From Alphaproteobacteria bacterium (GTDB lineage: Bacteria > Pseudomonadota > Alphaproteobacteria > Caulobacterales > Caulobacteraceae): 28,209 bases of DNA. The stretch is from assembly GCA_018895795.1 (NCBI GenBank), contig JAHINZ010000015.1, forward strand, positions 1 through 28,209, in the 5' to 3' direction. The number at the start of each line of letters is the position of its first letter. Positions within the stretch are counted from its first letter, which is position 1. Positions 9,759 through 17,397 of this stretch are shown one piece after another. Below the pieces are notes generated by a model that was not told the DNA's origin, ran no database searches, and worked only from the letters and a program-made list of their open reading frames with translations. A program made the position numbers and the translations under genes.

Positions 9759-9782
9759 GATTCTCGCCGTGATTAGGGATTC
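9759..9782. promoter_or_regulatory. Two GANTC methylation sites upstream of phoR
   Basis: GATTC occurs at 9759-9763 and 9778-9782, 14 and 33 bp upstream of the phoR ATG in the divergent phoR/autotransporter gap. GANTC is the target of the cell-cycle methylase CcrM in Caulobacterales. Clustered promoter sites can couple transcription to replication, but two sites may be chance. The rest of 9746-9923 shows a TTGACG at 9847 but no convincing -10. Confidence 0.35.
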
Positions 9783-9923
9783 GTTGAACCAGATATGGCG
9801 CCCCGCCATGCCATGCGATAGACGGTTGGCGCCTGAATGCGTGTTGTTGACGTTGCTCACCGCAATTTCGCCGCAACGTGACGCAAGTTAGGGTCTGGGT
9901 TCTTTTCCGAGGTATCGAACGTA

Positions 9924-12900
9924 ATGCAGCGCAAGGTCCTGGTCGCGACAGTCGCAGCCGCTCCTCTCCTGGCCTTGGCGTTCGCCGCGTCGGCTGAAAC
10001 CACGGTCTCGACCGCGCGGACGACGCCGATCGCGACGTCCAGCGCCGCCAGTGGCGCGGCCGACGACGTCAAGGTCGCGGCGGACGGCTCGATCAAGCCG
10101 ACCACCGCGGGGGCCCTGATCACGCTGGACAGCAACAACAAGGTCACCAACCTGGGAACCCTGGCCGCGGTCGGGGTCAACGGTTCGACCGGCGTGCTGA
10201 TCCTGGGCGGCAAGACCGGATCGGTCACCAATTCCAGCGCCATCTCGCTGACCGAGGACTACACGGCCACCGACACCGATTCGGACGGCGATATCGACGG
10301 CCCGTTCGCCCAGGGGTCGGATCGCTTCGGCGTCCGCCTGACCGGTCCCGGCGCCTTTACCGGCGACATCACCCACGACTCGGCCGGAACGATCTCGATC
10401 GAAGGCAATAATTCCGCCGGCATCTCGCTGGAAAGCCAGTTGATCGGCAACCTGACCAGCGCCGGGTCGATCAGCGTTCTGGGCGACAACAGCAAGGGCG
10501 TGCGCGTCGCCGCCCCGGTGACCGGCAAGGTGACCTTGGGCGGAACGATCAGCGTCCAGGGCGCCAATGCGGTCGGTGCGGCGATCGACTCCAACGTCAC
10601 CGGCCCGATCACCCTGCAAGGCGCGATTTCCTCGACGGGCTATCGCTATACCTCGCGCCCGGGAACGACGGCGGTCGACAAGCTCGACTCCGATGATCTT
10701 CTGCAAGGCGGGCCGGCTGTGCGGATCGGCGGCGACGTCACCGGCGGCGTGCTGCTGCAAGGCTCCAACAGCGCGACCGCGGTCAGCGCCGACGGCGCCA
10801 CCGTCATCACGACCGTCACCACCTCGTCGACCAGCGGCGCGTCGAGCATCACCACCTATGGCGGCGCGCCCGCCCTGCTGATCGGCTCGGCCACCCAGAC
10901 CGTCACCGTCGGGGCCGTCGGCGCCGCCGACAACGCCTATGGTCTGGTCGCCAAGGGCGCGATCACCGCTTCGGGCGTCTATGACAAGGTCAACGCCACC
11001 GCCATTCAGATCGGCGCGGGGTCGGGCGGCTTTGTCACGACGCTGTCCGGCGGCGCCCGCAACGACGGTCAGGTCACCGCGACCGCCATCGAGGCCAACG
11101 CCACCGGCCTGCAGCTGAACGCCGGGGCCAGGGCGGCGGAAATCCTCAATCGCGGGGCCATCGGCGCCAGTTCAAGCTCATATGCGGGCTCGGGCGTCAC
11201 CGCCAGCGCCCGGGGGCTGGTGATCGGAACCGGCGCGGTCGCCACCACCCTGAACAACAGGGGCACGATCGCCGCCGTCCGCAGCGGCGAGACGGGCGAC
11301 GCCGTCGCCGTTCTCGACCAGGCGGGCACGCTCAAGACCATCAACAACACCGGCGCCATCCGCGCCTCGGTCGGCGCGCCCACTTCGACGCGCGACGGCG
11401 TCGGCGCGACCGTCACCGCCGCGGGCTCGGCCATCGCCCTGGACCTGCGCGCCAACGCCTCCGGCGTCACGGTCACCCAATCGAGCCCGACGTCCTACGC
11501 CGCGACCAGCACCTATCCGTCGACCGACACCGTGACGAGCACCACCAATGCGGCCATCGCCGTGACCGCGCCGTCCTTGACCGGCGACGTGCTGTTCGGG
11601 GCCGGCGACGATACGCTGAACCTGCTGAGCGGCAGCCTGGTCGGCGCGATGGCGTTCGGGGCCGGCGCGGACAAGCTGACGATCGACGGCGGCGCCATCG
11701 CTCTGGGCAATCTCACCGACAGCGACGGCCGACTGGCCATCACCGTGGGCAAGGGCAGCCTGGGCATCGCCAACGCGGCGACCATCAATGTCACCAGCCT
11801 CGATGTGGGCGCGAGCAGCAAGATCCTGTTCACGGCCGACCCGACCGCCGGGACCAACACCAAGCTGGTCGTCTCGGGCGCCGCCAACATCGCGTCGGGC
11901 GCCGAGCTGGGCATTCGCCTGACGGGCCTGGTCAAGCAGCCGACAACCTACACGGTGATCTCGGCCGGCAGCGTGAACGCCGGCGCGCTGGGCCAGGGTC
12001 TGTTGGCCGAGTCGCCCTATCTCTATGTGGCCTCGAGCCGCGCCGACGCCACCAACGTCTATGTCGACGTCCGCCGCCGCTCGGCCAGCGAGATCGGCAT
12101 GAATCGCTCGGAAAGCTCGGCCTATGACGCGGTGTTCGCGGCGCTGGGCTCCGACAGCAAACTGGCCACCACCGTGCTGGCCCAAAACGCCAAGGACGGG
12201 TTCCTGGGCCTCTATGATCAGCTGTTGCCCGACCAGGGCGAGGGCCTGTTCGCTTCGCTGCAGTCGGCCAACCAACTGATCTCGACCGCCACCGCCGTGA
12301 AGCCCGACCCGGGCGAACGCTATGGCCCCGACAGCCTCTGGATCCAGGAAATCAACTCGCTGGTCCGCCGCGACAAGGGTGCGACGGCCGGTTCCGACAA
12401 CCAAGCCTTCGGCTTCGTCGCCGGCTATGAGGCGATGGGCGACGCGGGCGGGGCCTTGGGCCTGACCCTGGCCTATGTCAACGCCGAGGAACATGACACG
12501 GTCGCCAAGGTCGGCGAGCAGACCACCGCCTCCTTCGTGCAAGGCGGCGCCTACTGGCGCCGGTCGGTCGGCGGCTGGCGCCTGAACGCCGGCGGCGGCG
12601 GCGGCTATGGCTGGTTCACCGGCGATCGCCGCTTCATCGCGCCCGACGGCAATGGCGACGGTCTGGCGGACCTGATCTTGAAGAACAGCGCCGACTGGAC
12701 CGGCGCGACCGCGAACGCCTTCGCGGGCGCCGCCTATGAGCACAAGCTCGGCCGCTACTTCGTTCGCCCTGAAGGCCGGGTCGACTATGTTTGGCTGCGC
12801 GAAGGCCAGCGCAAGGAAACGGGCGGCGGGGCCGGCTTCGACCTGACCGTCGCCGAACGCACCTCCAGCAATCTGAGCGGCGAGTTCGGCATCGCCTTCG

Positions 12901-13175
12901 GCGCCGACTTCGGCAAGGATGTCTGGTGGCGTCCCGAAGTGCGGGTCGGCTATCGCCAGACCCTGGCCGGCCAGGTCGGCGACACCGTCGCCCAGTTCAA
13001 GAACGGCTCGCCGTTCACCCTGGCCGCCCTGGACGACAAGCAGGGCGCGGCGACCTTGGGCTTCTCGCTCAAGGCGGGCACGCCGATGTCCTATCTGGCC
13101 CTCGAGGGCGGCGTCGAGGCCGCCAAGAAGCAGAAGCGCTACAATCTGCGCCTCGCCGGCCGGGCGATGTTCTAA
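9924..13175 (+). CDS. Type Va autotransporter, outer membrane beta-barrel protein
   Basis: A 1083-aa protein. The signal peptide (1-25) ends ASA-ET. The passenger (~26-795) is rich in Gly, Ala, Thr, Ser and Asn, with recurring short strands such as GNNSAGISLES and GDNSKGVRVAA typical of a beta-solenoid, and almost no cysteine. The autotransporter barrel starts near residue 800 (SLWIQEINSLVRRD), has alternating strands and glycine-rich turns, and ends with the C-terminal Phe expected for BAM assembly. The passenger carries no catalytic motif I can recognise, so adhesion or surface structure is a guess. GAGG lies about 12 nt before the ATG. It is divergent from phoR. Confidence 0.9.
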   Translation: MQRKVLVATVAAAPLLALAFAASAETTVSTARTTPIATSSAASGAADDVKVAADGSIKPTTAGALITLDSNNKVTNLGTLAAVGVNGSTGVLILGGKTGSVTNSSAISLTEDYTATDTDSDGDIDGPFAQGSDRFGVRLTGPGAFTGDITHDSAGTISIEGNNSAGISLESQLIGNLTSAGSISVLGDNSKGVRVAAPVTGKVTLGGTISVQGANAVGAAIDSNVTGPITLQGAISSTGYRYTSRPGTTAVDKLDSDDLLQGGPAVRIGGDVTGGVLLQGSNSATAVSADGATVITTVTTSSTSGASSITTYGGAPALLIGSATQTVTVGAVGAADNAYGLVAKGAITASGVYDKVNATAIQIGAGSGGFVTTLSGGARNDGQVTATAIEANATGLQLNAGARAAEILNRGAIGASSSSYAGSGVTASARGLVIGTGAVATTLNNRGTIAAVRSGETGDAVAVLDQAGTLKTINNTGAIRASVGAPTSTRDGVGATVTAAGSAIALDLRANASGVTVTQSSPTSYAATSTYPSTDTVTSTTNAAIAVTAPSLTGDVLFGAGDDTLNLLSGSLVGAMAFGAGADKLTIDGGAIALGNLTDSDGRLAITVGKGSLGIANAATINVTSLDVGASSKILFTADPTAGTNTKLVVSGAANIASGAELGIRLTGLVKQPTTYTVISAGSVNAGALGQGLLAESPYLYVASSRADATNVYVDVRRRSASEIGMNRSESSAYDAVFAALGSDSKLATTVLAQNAKDGFLGLYDQLLPDQGEGLFASLQSANQLISTATAVKPDPGERYGPDSLWIQEINSLVRRDKGATAGSDNQAFGFVAGYEAMGDAGGALGLTLAYVNAEEHDTVAKVGEQTTASFVQGGAYWRRSVGGWRLNAGGGGGYGWFTGDRRFIAPDGNGDGLADLILKNSADWTGATANAFAGAAYEHKLGRYFVRPEGRVDYVWLREGQRKETGGGAGFDLTVAERTSSNLSGEFGIAFGADFGKDVWWRPEVRVGYRQTLAGQVGDTVAQFKNGSPFTLAALDDKQGAATLGFSLKAGTPMSYLALEGGVEAAKKQKRYNLRLAGRAMF

Positions 13176-13183
13176 GGACCCTC

Positions 13184-13209
13184 CCGGCGGACGCCGCGGC
13201 GTCCGCCGG
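13184..13209 (+). terminator. 26-bp perfect palindrome after the autotransporter
   Basis: Positions 13184-13196 are perfectly complementary to 13197-13209 (arms CCGGCGGACGCCG), starting 9 nt after the stop codon. AACTCTTT follows instead of a clean T-run. A strong stem with a poor U-tract is still the likeliest transcription end for this gene. Confidence 0.6.
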
Positions 13210-13347
13210 AACTCTTTCGCGCGACTTGCGGCCCGCAAGCGGTTGGCATTAAGGCCTGGCTAGCCAATCATGCCTTTGGATTTGAAGGGCTTTCCGGCCG
13301 GCGGCCGCGACATTCGGTCACGCCCCCAGAAAATCTCAAAACCCGAT

Positions 13348-13375
13348 TTCCTAATCTCTATTTAACAACTAGGAA
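13348..13375 (+). promoter_or_regulatory. AT-rich promoter region with inverted repeat before the porin
   Basis: TTCCTA (13348-13353) and TAGGAA (13370-13375) form an inverted repeat with 16 nt between, inside a conspicuously AT-rich patch (about 13325-13385) of an otherwise GC-rich genome. It lies 60-90 bp upstream of the porin start. A regulator site is plausible; a sulfur-starvation regulator of CysB type is only a guess from the downstream sulfate-binding gene. No Pho box is present here. The rest of 13210-13436 holds only a small hairpin at 13225-13239. Confidence 0.4.
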
Positions 13376-13436
13376 TAATCGTCTTCCCTATCACCAACGC
13401 ACCGACGCCGGTCACGGCGCCGGGAGGGGAAGACCG

Positions 13437-14888
13437 ATGAGAACGACCCAAACCGTGTTTCGGACCACGCTCGTGGCCGGCGTGTCGTTTCTGGCGATGG
13501 CCGGGGCGGCCGACGCCCAGACGACGCCCGCCGACGCCGAAGCCCGGATCGCCGCGCTTGAAGCCCAGCTCAGCGCGCTGTCCAGCCAGATCGCCGACCT
13601 CAAGGCCGCCACCGCCGCCAGCCTCAAGGACGTCCGCGCCGCCCAGAACGCCACCACGGTCAGCGTCGCCGCCGGCAAGCCGACCATCGCGTCCAGCGAC
13701 GGCGCCTTCAGCATCGCCCTCCACGGCGTGATGCAAATGGACGCCGCCCAGTACTTCCAGGACAAGGGCCTGCCGGCCGTGATCGGTCCCGCCCGCGACC
13801 TGAACAGCGGCACCAATTTCCGTCGCGTGCGCCTGGGCGTGGACGGCAAGTTCTACAAGGCCTTCAGCTACAGGGTCCTGCTCGACCTGGGCGGCAGCGG
13901 CACGGACGGTTCGGGCGAACTGCAGGAGGCGTTCCTGCAGTACGATTACAAGCCCTTCAACCTGAAGATCGGGGTCTTCGCGCCGAACCTGGGCCTGGAA
14001 GACGCGGGCTCGGTGACGGGCGGGCTGTTCCTGGAACGGCCCTCGCCCGCTGAAGCGGCCCGCACCATGGCCGGCGCCGAAAAGCGCATCGCGCTGCAGG
14101 CCCAGGCCCTGGGCGACCGTTGGCTACTGTCGGGCGCGGTCACCGGCGCCAAGGCCGGCGACGCCCAGACCTATGACGAGCAGCTGGCCTATGTGGTCCG
14201 CGCCGCCGCCACGCCCTTCAAGGGCAAGGACTGGCTGATCCATACCGGCGTCAACGCCAGCGTCGTGGTCACCCCCGCCCAGATCGCCCCGGTCAACGGC
14301 GCCTATCCGATCACCATCCAGGACCGTCCGGAGCTGCGGGTCGATGGCCAGCGCCTGGTCACCAGCGGCGCGATCGACGCCTCGGGCGCCCGGCATTACG
14401 GCCTCGAGCTGGCGGCCCAGCGCAAGAACCTGCTGATCCAGGGCGAGTATTTCGACATCACCGTGGATCGCCGCAACGCGGCCCCCGGGGTCTCCGATCC
14501 GAAGTTCACGGGCTGGTATGTCGAGAGCGGCTGGGTCCTGACCGGCGAAAGCCGCAAGTACAACACCGGCAGCTTCGCCTTCGACGCGCCCAGCATCGCC
14601 AAGCCGTTCGACCCCAAGGCCGGAAAATGGGGCGCCTGGGAACTGGCGGCCCGCTATTCGGTTCTCAACCTGAACCACCACGAGAACGCCGCCCTGGCGG
14701 CCGATCGCGTGCGCGGCGGCGAACAGACGATCTCGACCGTCGGCGTCAACTGGTTCCCCAATGGAGTGACCAAGTTCTCGCTGGATTATCTGGATGTCAG
14801 CATTGACCGTCAGGATCCGGCCGGCGGTCTGGTCGGGCTCAGTCAAAACTATCAAGCCGTCAATTTCCGAAGCCAGTTCGCGTTCTAG
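13437..14888 (+). CDS. OprO/OprP-family outer membrane porin
   Basis: A 483-aa protein. The signal peptide (1-27) ends ADA-QT. A short coiled coil (~32-62, AEARIAALEAQLSALSSQI) probably mediates trimerisation or cell-wall contact. The rest is a beta-barrel resembling phosphate/polyphosphate-selective porins: FRRVRLGVDGKFYKAFSYRV near 122, LQEAFLQYDYKPFNLKIG, and a final strand ending in Phe (NFRSQFAF). GGAGGGGAAG lies 4 nt before the ATG. The next gene, 51 bp on, encodes a sulfate-binding protein, so this porin may pass sulfate rather than phosphate. That specificity is inferred from context only. Confidence 0.87.
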   Translation: MRTTQTVFRTTLVAGVSFLAMAGAADAQTTPADAEARIAALEAQLSALSSQIADLKAATAASLKDVRAAQNATTVSVAAGKPTIASSDGAFSIALHGVMQMDAAQYFQDKGLPAVIGPARDLNSGTNFRRVRLGVDGKFYKAFSYRVLLDLGGSGTDGSGELQEAFLQYDYKPFNLKIGVFAPNLGLEDAGSVTGGLFLERPSPAEAARTMAGAEKRIALQAQALGDRWLLSGAVTGAKAGDAQTYDEQLAYVVRAAATPFKGKDWLIHTGVNASVVVTPAQIAPVNGAYPITIQDRPELRVDGQRLVTSGAIDASGARHYGLELAAQRKNLLIQGEYFDITVDRRNAAPGVSDPKFTGWYVESGWVLTGESRKYNTGSFAFDAPSIAKPFDPKAGKWGAWELAARYSVLNLNHHENAALAADRVRGGEQTISTVGVNWFPNGVTKFSLDYLDVSIDRQDPAGGLVGLSQNYQAVNFRSQFAF

Positions 14889-14908
14889 GCCAGCTGGCCG
14901 AGCTTTTT
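14888..14908 (+). terminator. Possible attenuator between porin and sulfate-binding gene
   Basis: GGCCAGCTGGCC (14888-14899) is a perfect 12-bp palindrome beginning within the porin stop codon region. GAGC and five T follow (14904-14908). The stem is short and offset from the T-run, so partial termination is possible but weakly supported. Confidence 0.25.
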
Positions 14909-14939
14909 CGCCCCACAAGGCCCCACCAGGATTGCCCTC

Positions 14940-15992
14940 ATGAGCGATGTCTCAAAGTCCCCTTCTCGCCGCGGTGTCCTGACGGGCGCCTCGGCCGGCG
15001 CAGCGGCCTTGACGGCGTCGGCCATGATGGGCGGTCCGGCCTCGGCGCGCGGCGTCAAGCCGTTGACCCTGCTGAACGTCAGCTATGACCCGACGCGGGA
15101 GCTCTACAAGGACATCAACGCGGCCTACGCCAAGTACTGGAAGGAAAAGGTCGGCCAGACCCTGACGATCAATCAGAGCCATGGCGGCTCGGGCAAGCAG
15201 GCCCGCTCGGTGATCGACGGCCTGCAGGCCGACGTCGTCACCCTGGCCCTGGCCTACGACATCGACGAGATCGCGGCCCGGGCCAAGCTGCTTCCCGCCA
15301 ACTGGCAGTCGCGCCTGCCCAACAACTCGTCACCCTACACCTCGACGGTGGTCTTTCTGGTCCGCAAGGGCAATCCCTGGAAGATCAAGGACTGGAGCGA
15401 CCTGATCAAGGACGGGGTCGACGTCATCACGCCCAACCCCAAGACCTCGGGCGGGGCCCGCTGGAACTACCTGGCCGCCTGGGCCTGGGCCTTGAGGCAG
15501 CCGGGCGGCGACCCGGCCAAGGCCCGGGCCTTCGTCGAGGCGCTGTTCAAGAACGTCCCCATCCTCGACAGCGGCGCGCGCGGCGCGACCACCACCTTCA
15601 CCCAGCGCGGCATCGGCGATGTGCTGTTGTCCTGGGAGAACGAGGCCTACCTCGCCCAGGAGGAACTGCCGGGCAAGTTCGATATCGTCTATCCGTCGCT
15701 GTCGATCCTGGCCGAACCGCCGGTGGCGCTGATCGACAAGAATGTCGACCGCCACAAGACCCGTCTGGCCGCCCAAGGCTATCTGAACTTCCTCTACAGC
15801 CCCCTGGCCCAGACCCTGATCGGCAAGCACCACTACCGTCCCCGCGACCCGACCGTCGCCGCCAAATTCGCCAGCAAGTTCAAAGCTATCCCGCTGGTGA
15901 CCATCGACGACACCTTTGGCGGCTGGACCAAGGCCCAGGCCGCGCACTTCGCCGACGGCGCGATCTTCGACAGGATCTACCAGCCCAAATAG
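14940..15992 (+). CDS. sbp: Periplasmic sulfate-binding protein (Sbp/CysP type)
   Basis: A 350-aa protein. It has a Tat-type signal (SRRGVLTG at 8-15, then an alanine-rich core ending ASA). The mature part matches sulfate-binding proteins closely: LLNVSYDPTRELYKDINAAY at ~44-63, NQSHGGSGKQARSVIDG, and ADVVTLALAYDID. These include residues that bind the sulfate dianion through main-chain and Ser/Gly contacts. AGGA lies 8 nt before the ATG. The partner permease and ATPase genes (cysTWA) are not in this window. It is probably cotranscribed with the porin and ends at a strong terminator. A Tat rather than Sec route would mean it folds in the cytoplasm first. Confidence 0.93.
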   Translation: MSDVSKSPSRRGVLTGASAGAAALTASAMMGGPASARGVKPLTLLNVSYDPTRELYKDINAAYAKYWKEKVGQTLTINQSHGGSGKQARSVIDGLQADVVTLALAYDIDEIAARAKLLPANWQSRLPNNSSPYTSTVVFLVRKGNPWKIKDWSDLIKDGVDVITPNPKTSGGARWNYLAAWAWALRQPGGDPAKARAFVEALFKNVPILDSGARGATTTFTQRGIGDVLLSWENEAYLAQEELPGKFDIVYPSLSILAEPPVALIDKNVDRHKTRLAAQGYLNFLYSPLAQTLIGKHHYRPRDPTVAAKFASKFKAIPLVTIDDTFGGWTKAQAAHFADGAIFDRIYQPK

Positions 15993-16020
15993 ACCGGCCC
16001 GCCTCCCGTTTTCGTCTCGC

Positions 16021-16065
16021 CCGCGCGGCGTGACTCCGACCCCGATTCACGCCGCGCGGTTTTTT
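16021..16065 (+). terminator. Intrinsic terminator after the sulfate-binding gene
   Basis: A 13-bp perfect stem, CCGCGCGGCGTGA (16021-16033) with 16047-16059, a 13-nt loop and six T (16060-16065). It ends the porin-sbp transcript and separates it from the kinase operon. Confidence 0.93.
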
Positions 16066-16092
16066 GCGTCATGCTGGCGGCCTGCAACGATA

Positions 16093-16118
16093 GGAACTGC
16101 GCGCCCCCTCGAGACGTT
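16093..16118 (+). promoter_or_regulatory. EcfG/SigT general stress promoter of the kinase-receiver operon
   Basis: GGAAC (16093-16097), a 17-nt spacer, and CGTT (16115-16118) form a perfect match to the alphaproteobacterial EcfG consensus GGAAC-N16/17-CGTT. It lies just after the terminator. The predicted start of transcription near 16125 leaves a ~60-nt leader before the ATG at 16185 and rules out the longer frame beginning at 16071. Confidence 0.85.
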
Positions 16119-16184
16119 AGGCGCGGTAGAAAGGCTGGACATGCCGGAGGTAGGAAGCCTGCAAATGCCGAATCCGGCGGTCTC

Positions 16185-16910
16185 ATGACGGACCTCTCTC
16201 AGCCGCCCGAACCCGAGCCCCGCGGCGATCCAAGCCCTGGACAGTCCCGGCGAGACCTTGAGCAGCTGGTCGCTGACCGCACGCTGGAACTGACCCAGGC
16301 GCTGGAGCAGAAAACCGCCCTGCTTCACGAGGTGGATCACCGGGTCAAGAACAACCTGCAGCTCATCTCCTCCCTGCTGCTGCTGCAGAACCGCCGCGTC
16401 GCCGACCCGGCGGTGAAAGCCGCGCTGCGCGGCATGCTCGACCGCGTCAACGCCATCGCCACCGTTCACCGCCGCCTGTTCCAGAGCGACGACGTCGAGC
16501 GCTTCGACGTCTCGGCCTTCGTCAGGGATCTGGTGGCCGACGTGGTCGGCTCGGCGGGTCGCGACGACATCGCCTTCAGCCTCGATCTGGAACGCGTCGA
16601 CGTCGCCGCGTCGAAAGCCGCGCCCCTGGCCCTGGTGATCAGCGAATTGCTGTCCAACGCCACCCGCCACGCCTTCCCGGAAGGCCGGCCTGGCCGGGTC
16701 TTCGTGGGCATAACTCGAAATGAGGACGCGTTTCGGATCGAAATCAGCGACGACGGCGTTGGTATGCCGACCTCGGCGAGCGTCAACGGGTTTGGACTGA
16801 CGATCATTCAACTGCTCTGCCAGCAATTGAAGGCCAGGTTCGAAGCGCTGGACGCATCGCCAGGTACGCGCGTCGTGATCACCTTGCCCGTGAATGGCGC
16901 GCGCCCTTAG
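16185..16910 (+). CDS. Sensorless HisKA_2 (HRXXN) histidine kinase, LovK-like
   Basis: A 241-aa soluble kinase. Residues ~21-50 form a coiled-coil linker (RRDLEQLVADRTLELTQALE). The HisKA_2 box has phosphoacceptor H52 in DHRVKNNLQLISSLL. The ATPase domain has the N-box VISELLSNATRHAF (N158), G1 SDDGVGM (~189-194) and G2 GFGLTIIQLL. No PAS, LOV, GAF or membrane segment precedes the coiled coil: the first 20 residues are a disordered Pro-rich tail. Kinases of this family feed the PhyR-NepR-EcfG general stress pathway. As I recall, C. crescentus has lovK at this genomic position, whose N-terminal LOV photosensor is missing here. The start was chosen from the promoter position; only a weak GGCGG precedes the ATG. 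Confidence 0.88.
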   Translation: MTDLSQPPEPEPRGDPSPGQSRRDLEQLVADRTLELTQALEQKTALLHEVDHRVKNNLQLISSLLLLQNRRVADPAVKAALRGMLDRVNAIATVHRRLFQSDDVERFDVSAFVRDLVADVVGSAGRDDIAFSLDLERVDVAASKAAPLALVISELLSNATRHAFPEGRPGRVFVGITRNEDAFRIEISDDGVGMPTSASVNGFGLTIIQLLCQQLKARFEALDASPGTRVVITLPVNGARP

Positions 16911-16930
16911 ACCCCGGGCGAGGATGTGCC

Positions 16931-17395
16931 ATGAACGAGCGACCGCTCGGCGTTTTGATCGTTGAAGATGAAGTTCTGCTCGCCACAGAACTGGAGTTCC
17001 TGCTTGACGAGGCGGGCTGCCGCGCGCTGGGACACGCCATGACCGCGGACGAAGCGGTGACCATGGCCCACGACCTTCACCCTGACCTGGCCCTGGTGGA
17101 TGTCCACCTGGCCGACGGCCCCACCGGCGTGGAGGTCGCTCGACGAATCCATCAGGATTGCGGCGGCGTGGCCCTGTTCATGACCGCCAACGTCAAGCGT
17201 CTGCCCGACGACTTCGCCGGCGCCTGCGGGGTGATCGGCAAGCCCTATTCCGGCAACGGCGTGCGCAGCGCCCTGCACTATCTGACCGCCTGCCTGCGCG
17301 ACGGCCACGCGCCGGGCCCGCCGCCCGTCGGACTGACCTTGTCGCCGGACTATATCGCCCTGTGGGGCCTCCACGAGTTGGCCAAGGCCAGCTGA
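16931..17395 (+). CDS. Single-domain response regulator, LovR-like
   Basis: A 154-aa protein with only a receiver domain (~6-122): acidic residues E12/D13, phosphoacceptor D57 (LALVDVHLADG), T85 (LFMTAN) and K104 (VIGKPY). A 30-residue tail follows (~123-154, proline-rich then SPDYIALWGLHEL), with no DNA-binding or enzymatic domain. Such proteins act as phosphate sinks or negative partners of HRXXN kinases; in C. crescentus LovR opposes LovK in the general stress response. It starts 20 nt after the kinase, with GAGGA 6 nt before the ATG. Confidence 0.88.
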   Translation: MNERPLGVLIVEDEVLLATELEFLLDEAGCRALGHAMTADEAVTMAHDLHPDLALVDVHLADGPTGVEVARRIHQDCGGVALFMTANVKRLPDDFAGACGVIGKPYSGNGVRSALHYLTACLRDGHAPGPPPVGLTLSPDYIALWGLHELAKAS

Positions 17396-17397
17396 CC

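Noticed and set aside
11178..13238. 686-aa minus-strand frame antisense to the autotransporter
   Set aside because: Antisense shadow; the plus-strand frame has a signal peptide, passenger and barrel ending in Phe.
16071..16184. Longer start for the kinase, including an RNC tripeptide vaguely like the LOV cysteine motif
   Set aside because: It begins 6 nt after the terminator T-run and upstream of the EcfG promoter, and shows no LOV fold residues. ATG 16185 fits the promoter.
17158..17397. N-terminal extension of the SemiSWEET frame
   Set aside because: Arg/Pro-rich reading of the receiver gene in another frame; GTG at 17398 gives a normal-size protein.
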